The notes beneath the pieces are model-generated. The model searched no databases. It was not told the DNA's origin and saw only the letters and a program-made list of their open reading frames with translations. Of a stretch of DNA of 64,000 nucleotides, positions 58,501 through 64,000 are shown piece by piece. How positions within the stretch are numbered: position 1 is the first letter of the stretch; every line of letters starts with the position of its first letter. This DNA comes from Corydoras sp. C115. Lineage: Eukaryota; Chordata; Actinopteri; Siluriformes; Callichthyidae. Where the stretch lies: contig JAFMOC010000002.1 of assembly GCA_019802505.1 (NCBI GenBank), forward strand, positions 1,193,501 to 1,257,500. The letters run 5' to 3'. Both the position numbers and the translations under genes were made by a program.

Positions 58501-61500
58501 TGAAACGTCTTAGACATCATCTTGCATAGAATAATAGCCTCCTATTCTTTTAGAGTCACTCCGGTCTGGTTCTTGTAAACACAACTTAAATTTCTTTATA
58601 TATCATATTTTAGAGAAACATTATTAAAATTTGTAATTAACAGATTTTTATACAGGTGTAAATATTTTCTTCTGAATTAGTTAACGCAGCTGTTAATGAG
58701 CTTGTTATTACAGTGTTGTTCTTTTAGCCTACATGTCAATTTTGTTGATCTCAATATGAGTTATAATTTAAAAAATTATAATTAAAGTTATATTTATGAT
58801 AAAATAACATATATTTATTCAGATTGTAAGGGCTTGATCATTGCTAACCAAACCAATGGGATGATTGAGAGCCTGAATTTTCCAAATAACTACCCACTGA
58901 ACACTGATTGCAGCTGGACCATTCAGACCACCATGGGTAATACCATTAACTACACATTCAGCTTTTTTGAATTGGAGGGTCCAGCCACTAGCTGTTCCTT
59001 TGACTATTTAGAGGTAAGAATAAAATGCAGGTACATTATTGGTTGATTTAGGACTTAAACATTTTAGTTCTGTTTCTGTTGAATTACAATTTGTGTTTTA
59101 AATAATAAGTTAATATTTCAATTTTGTTAAGATAAATCTTTCCCATTATTTTCTTTATCAGCAGAAAATCTACTTTATGACAAACTGAAAATTATGTATC
59201 AAAATATGTGACTAAAGTGGCTCATTTAAAAAAAAAAATTAAACAAACCACTTTTTGTTTTTATTTTTTTACATGTTTTATGAAACCAGCTTTGCTAAAA
59301 TATTACTTCACATTTTGCATCTAAATACACAAATGACACAAACCTACATGAGTATATTTACTATCTTTTTGCCTTTGCATAGCTTTACAACGGCCCTGAT
59401 ACAAATGCTCCTTTGATTGGTAAATACTGCGAAAATACCCCTCCTCCAGCAAATATCACCACTGGTAGCAGTCTTCACATCGTATTTCACTCTGACTACA
59501 TTTTTTCCTTTCCTGGATTCAGGATGCACTGGTACCAGAATGGTAGAGTAATACAACCACCACAGAACTGTAACACAACAGTAACAAATGTATTGTGTAT
59601 AACTTTAAACTGAAAGAGGTGTAACTGTACTCTAATATGCATCAAGTCTAACAAAACCTCTTTTCCATTAAGTATTCAAAATAATGCACACCCTCTCATG
59701 AATTATTGCTTTAATTTATGCATGCATGTTGCACAGTGTAGTAGCGCTTCTTGTTTAATAATTGCTAAATTTTGCTGTGGTGGGTAATTCCTTCCGTAGG
59801 CCTTAAAAGCCAATAAATGTAGCATTATCAAAAAACATTTTAACAACACACAACAATTTTAACATATGATGATATCAGGACTGATGTACTGTAAGATGTG
59901 TTCATGATGGCCTTGTTTAGAAGATAAATAATAATAAAAATAATTTCTAATGGACTTTGTTAAAAACTTAACCTGTTAGTACTTTAAATAGTAAGATAAA
60001 GTATGCTAGCAATCAAATGCCAGTTTCTGAATAAGAGCCATTTTTGTTTTGCAAACAGGAAAGTTTACTACAAATACATTTTTCATATAATTAGTTTTTC
60101 AGAAACAAGTGGTTCTGCGTAAATGATAGGGTTAAATTAACATCAGTTTAGACTGTTTTAACAAGGTGTATGATTCATCCACAATCAGCACAGGTGTTTA
60201 ATTTCACTTACCCAACTGCAAGCAGATAATGTAGATTAATAGCATACATGATTTCAGTAGATGGTGTTTATTTAGATTTGTGTATGTCTGCAGGATGTGG
60301 TGGAGATCTTGTTGGAGCGTCTGGCACTTTTAGCAGTCCTGGCTATCCTGACAGATACCCAGAAAACAGAGAGTGTGTGTGGTACATTCAAAGCAGCCCT
60401 GGTAGTAGCATCACCCTGACTATTAATGAGTTTGATATTGAGTACCATCCCGACTGCAGCTATGACTTGTTGGAGGTAATTTCATTTCTTCATATCTCTT
60501 TTTCAACAACCTAATATAAATTGAAACCAAGTACTATGGCCGAAGTGCCCCATGCACCTAACCCCATTGCTCTCTGGGCATCATATGTATGTGTATGCAT
60601 GTGTATGTTTCAGTGTACGCATGGATTAAAAATAGACGCTCTGTCTTTCTGGGCTTTGAATACAATTACTATTTGTCTGCATTCCTTAAACACCCCTCTG
60701 ATGTTTGGCCTGACACACAAACTTTTCTGGTTAATTTAAGAATACTTGGCAGCCTCCCCATTTCAAATCAGTTTGGCACTTGAATTTGGTGCGTTTGACG
60801 TCTAAGACTAGTTTACTACATGATTACAGGGAAATGATTGGATGAATTTCTTAAAGTTAATGATGGTTTGCATATACCTGTAGATAGGTGGAGGTATTTG
60901 GTGGTGCACATTGGATGATTGAAAAGTATGTGAAGTAGAGTATGTAAGAGCTATTAAGTTTGCTTAAATTAAATTAGATTAAGCAGGGCAGCACAGTGTC
61001 TTAGTGGTTAGCGTGTTTGCATCTCAGCGCTGGTGATCCAGTTTCAAATTCTGATCTTGGAAGCATTTCCATGTGAAGCACATCTGTGTTCTCCCCTGAA
61101 TAATAAGCATTAGACTAGCACAGACAGAGTGTTCCAACCTACCAGCTACACTCATGTGAAGAGACTGTATTATTATTGTAATTTTTGTTAATAGGTCATG
61201 TACAGTAAATGTCCATGAGACAGCTGTTTTACCTTTGTGCAGGTGTATGGTGGTCCTGACCTAAACTCCCCCAGACTGGCCCAGCTTTGCACCACCCGAC
61301 CTCCAAACAATCCACTGCATGTTTCCAGCACAGGAAACACTCTCACTATCCGTTTTAAAAGTGATGCGTATGTTAGTGGGCGGGGCTTCCGAGGTAGCTG
61401 GCAAGAAACTGCAGGTGGTGAGTGGAGTCTTTTTCTTTCATATTTATATGAGAGATCTGATTTTTAACAACAGCTGTTAATAAACAAATCCTAATGAAAA

Positions 61501-61837
61501 ATAACCAACAGGGTGTGGCGGAGTGGTGGCAGCACCCAGGGGTGAGATCCACTCTCCAGAATACCCCAACAAATATCCTAATAATGTGGACTGCTCCTGG
61601 GTCATCAGTGTGGATGTGGGTCACCGGATTCTTTTCAATTTCACCGATGTGGATATCGAGGGTCATGTTACGTGCATGTGGGATTATGTAGCTGTGAGTA
61701 TAATATTATTTTCTATTTACTCCATGTGCACAATGTTTTGAGACACAACACATTCATTTAATTCAGGTATTTTAATCAATTCCATTGCATCATATGTATA
61801 AAATCGGGCACCTAGCCATGCCATCTGCCTTTACAAA

Positions 61838-61873
<36 letters not shown>

Positions 61874-64000
61874 CAAGTTGTACTATTGCACACACTAAAT
61901 TTGTTTTGTAAAAGGATTCCATTGCTGCAGCAAGCTAGCTCATAAAAAATAAAAGTGTTTGGGAATCACAGCAACAAAGGGTTGCTGATGGTCTCTTTTT
62001 GGTAACACTGTTGCTTGAGCTTCAGTAAGCATTTTATCTTTAAACTTGCTTCCATTCCTGACTGATGCACGAAATGTCTTATACATTCATATATTGCTAA
62101 TGATGTAACTCTACCTAGCTACATTATTGGTTTGAATAGTATTGGCCTTTAAGATTGTCTGTGAAAACATAGATGGAACCTATTTTGTCAACAATTTATC
62201 AACTATGTCTTATATTTTGTCGTAGATATTCTTATTGTTTCATGGCATAGCACTAACTATATTTCGGTGCAAAGTGGTATACATACTTGTGAAGCAGAAT
62301 TTCTGGCCAATAATGGTAGCAGAATTTCTGCTTAAAAGCTATGAATGAAAAAAGTGCATTTTTTATCATTCTAAAAATAATGTGTTTAAATAAGCATCAA
62401 CATGTATACTTTCAGTTCACCAGTGCTCAATGATATACAATCAACCAGTGTTTTTTTCACATTGTAGATTCATGATGGACCAGCAGAGCTTTCTCCTCTT
62501 CTTGGTAGGATCTGTGGCTTTACCAGACCTGATCCAATTGTCTCCACACAGAATGTAGTTCATGTCCGTTTTAGGTCAGACATGAGTGAAAACCACAGGG
62601 GTTTTAAAGTCGAGTTCTCTGAGAGTGAGTTGTGCCAGAAAATATCATTATTCTGAAAGTAGACCTTGTGTTAAAGCTGTAACAGTTATGGTTTAATTGA
62701 TATTCTTTCCAGCATGTGGCTCCACAATAATGACAGATAATGAGGGTGGTTCCATCGCCTCTCCAAACTACCCTTTTCCATACCCTAACAATCAGAACTG
62801 CAGCTGGATCATTAAAGCTCAAGAACCATGTACAAAAGTGTTACATTTTTCATTTACACATTAATGTACACAAATTCCTCTAACTTATTAAGATTATACA
62901 TGTGCCTTATAACAATGACAATTTTTCCTCTAACTAGATAATCACGTCACACTGTCTTTTACTGATTTTGAGCTGGAAATGATGAACAGCAGCTGCTCCC
63001 ATGATTCTGTAGAAATATTAGATGGTGATAATAATGAGGCACCATTAGTGGGTAAGTAGAATAAGTAGAATGTTACTAACTGGTTATGAACCTTTACTTT
63101 GTTAAATGTAGGACAATTTAACTTCATTTTCAGGTCGTTATTGTGGAAGAGAGATACCACATCCTGTCACATCTTTTAGCAGTGGACTGGTTCTGAATTT
63201 CCTGTCTGATGTCTCCGTAACTAGAAAAGGTTTCAGAGCTACCTACATGGCTTCAATGTCAGGTCAGCATGTACACAGTTACTAAACTCCTTTATATAAA
63301 TCAGCAAGTCTTCAAATCAGGCTTACATATGAGCCTGTATTCATAAAGGTTCCTTGTGCAAAAAATAGGCAAAATTCTAAAATTATTCTTTCCCAATCAA
63401 TTCCCTTCTAAAAACAGTAAATCATAACTTCATAACTTAATCATTTAAAGAGTCTCTTGGATTCAAAATTGTGGGGAAGGAGGACTTTAATAAGTCTTAG
63501 GAACAGCAATGTTCTTTTTCAAAGGCAGCGTCCATTTTTCTGCCATGTACATCATTGTTGTTTAGTGTTCTCTTGACTTGTGAACGTTAACCTTACATTT
63601 ACATTCACAATTACATTTAGTCATTTAGCAGATTTAGTTTAGATTTAGAGTTTAGTAATTTTTCTGAGAACTAAGGAAAATTTTAAAGCTGTATGTTATG
63701 ATTCTTTGAATAAATTAAATTAATACTCAGGTTTGGATCAATTTTATGGCTCATGCTGTGTATAAACTTCCTGTTATGTTCTGAAAAAAAAATCTAAAAT
63801 TGTATTACTTCAATTGATTTTTAAGATGCTTGTAATTTTGTAGCTGTGTGGATGAAGCAGTGCAGTAAGTTTTTCTTCCTCTGTTCTATTCCAGGCTGTG
63901 GTGGAAACCTACACATGGAATCTGGTGCATTTAACAGTCCTAACTATCCAGGTACATACCCTCCCAACATTGAGTGCGTGTGGAACATTGTGGGTTCTCC
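41842..64000 (+). CDS. cubn: Cubilin, 5' half of gene (exons 1-35, truncated by window)
   Basis: 35 exons join in one frame to 5369 coding nt (about 1789 codons) and the gene runs off the window inside CUB12. Cubilin is a large peripheral receptor (about 3600 residues in mammals) that is anchored by amnionless. It takes up intrinsic factor-B12 and, in kidney proximal tubule, albumin and other proteins. Order seen: signal peptide, furin site, N-terminal amnionless-binding segment, EGF cluster, then CUB1 to CUB12. Most CUB domains are split by two exons with a phase-0 intron after DY.E and phase-1 introns between domains. CUB5 and CUB6 are split at a phase-2 site instead, and CUB11 has three exons. 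I chose ATG 41842 because it starts a clean signal peptide in good context (agacATGG). Exon coordinates are in the following entries. Confidence 0.95.
43684..43982 (-). repeat. V-SINE/DANA-like SINE, tail-truncated (cubn intron 2)
   Basis: Minus copy from CCCATGCCCATCCAGG to the head GGCGGCATGGTGGCTTAGTG. It lacks the GAAT tail region. Confidence 0.85.
44355..49284 (+). CDS. cubn: cubn exons 4-11: EGF-like cluster
   Basis: Exons 44355-44456, 44820-44923, 45004-45130, 46150-46318, 46963-47094, 48122-48217, 48882-49006 and 49098-49284. Cys-rich EGF modules include calcium-binding starts DVNEC, DVDEC, DVNEC and NINEC. Typical cores are CQNSGTCLN, CQNGATCIN, GGCSTSP and CQNGGTCND. The order and spacing match the EGF block of mammalian cubilin. 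Exon 11 is preceded by a C13 tract, and intron 8 holds a solo LTR. Confidence 0.9.
45696..46072 (-). repeat. V-SINE/DANA-like SINE with TSD (cubn intron 6)
   Basis: Full-length minus copy with (GAAT)n at its left end. The 11-bp target duplication AAATATAAACA is at 45685-45695 and 46073-46083. It ends only about 77 bp upstream of cubn exon 7. Confidence 0.9.
47526..47882 (-). mobile_element. Solo LTR of the 5092-8726 family (cubn intron 8)
   Basis: 357 bp, begins TGTCACAC, ends TTACA, flanked by the perfect 5-bp duplication GTCGG (47521-47525 and 47883-47887). It shares GAAGGGAGCCAGGCAC, GTTAATTAAC and CCTAGGCACCTGTTACA with the intact element. It is the product of LTR-LTR recombination and sits antisense to cubn. 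Confidence 0.9.
49367..49436. repeat. (TG)n microsatellite abutting cubn exon 12 acceptor
   Basis: A TG/TGCT-rich run ends three bases before the ttttag acceptor of exon 12 and replaces most of the polypyrimidine tract. Confidence 0.9.
49440..49874 (+). CDS. cubn: cubn exons 12-13: CUB1
   Basis: Exons 49440-49558 and 49640-49874. The domain begins VCGGVLVGLSGTFSY and contains LEHSSSCSFDFLQIHDGE, which carries the acidic residues of a calcium-binding CUB. It ends FTVSWQSQEPG. The acceptor of exon 12 directly follows a (TG)n tract. Confidence 0.9.
50569..51708 (+). CDS. cubn: cubn exons 14-15: CUB2
   Basis: Exons 50569-50750 and 51546-51708. CGGHLTDPYGDIRSPGYPG opens the domain, LEHHPECNLDYLEIRDG spans the intron and holds the calcium-site acidic residues, and the end is QGFHITYTSSQ. 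Confidence 0.9.
52273..52753 (+). CDS. cubn: cubn exons 16-17: CUB3
   Basis: Exons 52273-52463 and 52597-52753. CGGIYTEPQGIIISPNWP opens the domain, LEPHEGCEFDYVEVRDG spans the intron, and the end is VGFRALYEI. The short intron contains a (TG)n tract at about 52479-52550. Confidence 0.9.
53135..53667 (+). CDS. cubn: cubn exons 18-19: CUB4
   Basis: Exons 53135-53313 and 53502-53667. CGGILSGSGQIRTPLHP opens the domain, VEGSPGCLYDYVEVRDG spans the intron, and the end is HGFTADYSTVLE. Confidence 0.9.
53885..53935 (+). repeat. L2-type tail fragment (cubn intron 19)
   Basis: GTAAGTCGCTTTGGATAAAA and GCGTCTGCTAAATGAC are present without a tRNA head. Confidence 0.75.
53952..54180 (+). repeat. V-SINE/DANA-like SINE, degenerate (cubn intron 19)
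   Basis: GGGCACGGTACGTTAGTGGT head, diverged centre with GGTTTCCTCCAGGCTC, ending near CCCTATAG. Confidence 0.7.
54625..54770 (+). repeat. V-SINE/DANA-like SINE, degenerate and truncated (cubn intron 19)
   Basis: CAGTGATGTAGTGGTTAGCA head and GGGTTTCCTCTGGGTTC centre, then cut. Confidence 0.65.
54857..55178 (+). repeat. V-SINE/DANA-like SINE with TSD (cubn intron 19)
   Basis: Sense copy with small internal deletions. GGAGTTTGTATTG occurs before (from about 54842) and after (from about 55179), a 13-bp target duplication. Confidence 0.9.
55189..55497 (-). repeat. Diverged solo-LTR-like copy of the LTR family (cubn intron 19)
   Basis: It starts TGTCACGGTAAG, contains GCGCTGAATGGAGCCATGG (compare GCGCTGAAGGGAGCCAGGC in the intact LTR) and ends CGTTACA. 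No clear 5-bp duplication is seen, and the distal half is poorly alignable by eye. Confidence 0.55.
55656..56521 (+). CDS. cubn: cubn exons 20-21: CUB5
   Basis: Exons 55656-55881 and 56391-56521. CGYTLTDPSGTFSSPGHP opens the domain and LEYHTDCVFDYVEVYDNG is wholly in exon 20. The intron falls later, in FLGR|YCG (phase 2), unlike CUB1-4. In mammals CUB5-8 bind the intrinsic factor-B12 complex. Confidence 0.9.
56604..57028 (+). CDS. cubn: cubn exons 22-23: CUB6
   Basis: Exons 56604-56790 and 56868-57028. DCSAVFTSPTGMFTSPNYP opens the domain, LEGSDNCMFDYVEIR|DGG spans a phase-2 intron of only 77 bp, and the end is FSAHWDGTQT. It is part of the B12-binding quartet known in mammals. Confidence 0.9.
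57108..58140 (+). CDS. cubn: cubn exons 24-25: CUB7
   Basis: Exons 57108-57289 and 57984-58140. CGGSLTTMTGGFTSPNYP opens the domain, LEASASCLYDYVAVYDG spans the intron, and the end is GGFVASYNA. The intron contains an LTR-like fragment. Confidence 0.9.
57405..57645 (-). repeat. LTR-family fragment (cubn intron 24)
   Basis: AAGTTAATTAACACAAACGA, GCAGTTAATTAACTAAAA and a terminal CTGTTACAG resemble the TTAATTAAC-rich half of the LTR. The other half is not recognisable. Confidence 0.5.
58823..59542 (+). CDS. cubn: cubn exons 26-27: CUB8
   Basis: Exons 58823-59013 and 59383-59542. YCKGLIIANQTNGMIESLNF opens the domain, LEGPATSCSFDYLELYNG spans the intron, and the end is GFRMHWYQN. The position that is Asp in the usual YDG calcium-site motif is Asn (YNG) here. 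Confidence 0.9.
60294..61417 (+). CDS. cubn: cubn exons 28-29: CUB9
   Basis: Exons 60294-60475 and 61243-61417. CGGDLVGASGTFSSPGYP opens the domain, IEYHPDCSYDLLEVYGG spans the intron (YGG where YDG is usual, as I recall for mammalian CUB9), and the end is GFRGSWQETAG. Confidence 0.9.
60987..61100 (+). repeat. V-SINE/DANA-like SINE, degenerate (cubn intron 28)
   Basis: GGGCAGCACAGTGTCTTAGT head followed by a short diverged centre; the rest is lost. Confidence 0.65.
61512..62624 (+). CDS. cubn: cubn exons 30-31: CUB10
   Basis: Exons 61512-61693 and 62468-62624. CGGVVAAPRGEIHSPEYP opens the domain, IEGHVTCMWDYVAIHDG spans the intron, and the end is RGFKVEFSE. The intron has a poly-A tract of about 33 nt at 61842-61873. 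Confidence 0.9.
62713..63262 (+). CDS. cubn: cubn exons 32-34: CUB11
   Basis: Exons 62713-62829, 62938-63051 and 63134-63262, separated by introns of 108 and 82 bp. CGSTIMTDNEGGSIASPNYP opens the domain, LEMMNSSCSHDSVEILDG is in exon 33, and the end is GFRATYMASMS. It is the only CUB in the window split into three exons. Confidence 0.9.
63595..63640 (-). repeat. L2-type tail scrap (cubn intron 34)
   Basis: TTACATTTAGTCATTTAGCA, the inverse of the L2-type tail, without a body. Confidence 0.55.
63895..64000 (+). CDS. cubn: cubn exon 35: start of CUB12 (cut by window end)
   Basis: The acceptor ctattccag precedes CGGNLHMESGAFNSPNYPG and then ECVWNIVGS. The sequence stops mid-exon at the window edge. 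Confidence 0.9.

Overview
The window is nuclear DNA from a bony fish. It has intron-rich genes with GT..AG junctions, many microsatellites, and a dense load of teleost-type repeats: V-SINE/DANA-like SINEs, SINEs with an L2-type tail, Rex3 and L2 LINEs, Tc1 elements, hAT elements and LTR elements. The species cannot be fixed from this sequence. All exon models below come from reading frames, splice sites and recalled family homology; no transcripts or database searches were available.

Three protein-coding genes run in the same direction (+). (1) A soga3/mtcl3-like gene (coding 19967..26876, 6 coding exons, 814 aa) encodes a coiled-coil protein of the SOGA/MTCL family with a hydrophobic C-terminal tail carried by its own last exon. 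(2) trdmt1 (dnmt2; 32430..39874, 10 exons, 381 aa) encodes the tRNA-Asp cytosine-38 methyltransferase, with all its hallmark motifs. (3) cubn (cubilin; from 41842 to beyond the window end, 35 exons seen, about 1789 codons) encodes signal peptide, furin site, EGF cluster and CUB1 to the start of CUB12, roughly half of the receptor. The trdmt1-cubn tandem is the arrangement known from mammals; a soga3-type gene directly upstream is not.

Layout: 1-19200 is gene-poor and repeat-rich, with one possible minus-strand exon near 520-620, a 5'-truncated Tc1, SINEs, a Rex1/CR1 fragment, an intact non-autonomous LTR element (5092-8726), a decayed relative of it (9203-10534), a Rex3 LINE, an L2 LINE carrying two nested SINEs, and an hAT-type MITE. 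19200-26900 is soga3. 27000-32400 is intergenic with a dead Tc1-family element. 32430-40620 is trdmt1. 41842-64000 is cubn, whose introns hold SINEs and LTR-family copies.

The most unusual object is the LTR element at 5092-8726. It has two identical 335-bp LTRs, a 5-bp target duplication and no recognisable gag or pol. Its single minus-strand ORF (942 codons) combines a novel acidic N-terminal module, conserved in the decayed neighbour, with a long minisatellite that is open in several frames on both strands. Further LTR-family copies lie at about 21525, 47526 (clean solo LTR), 55189 and 57405.
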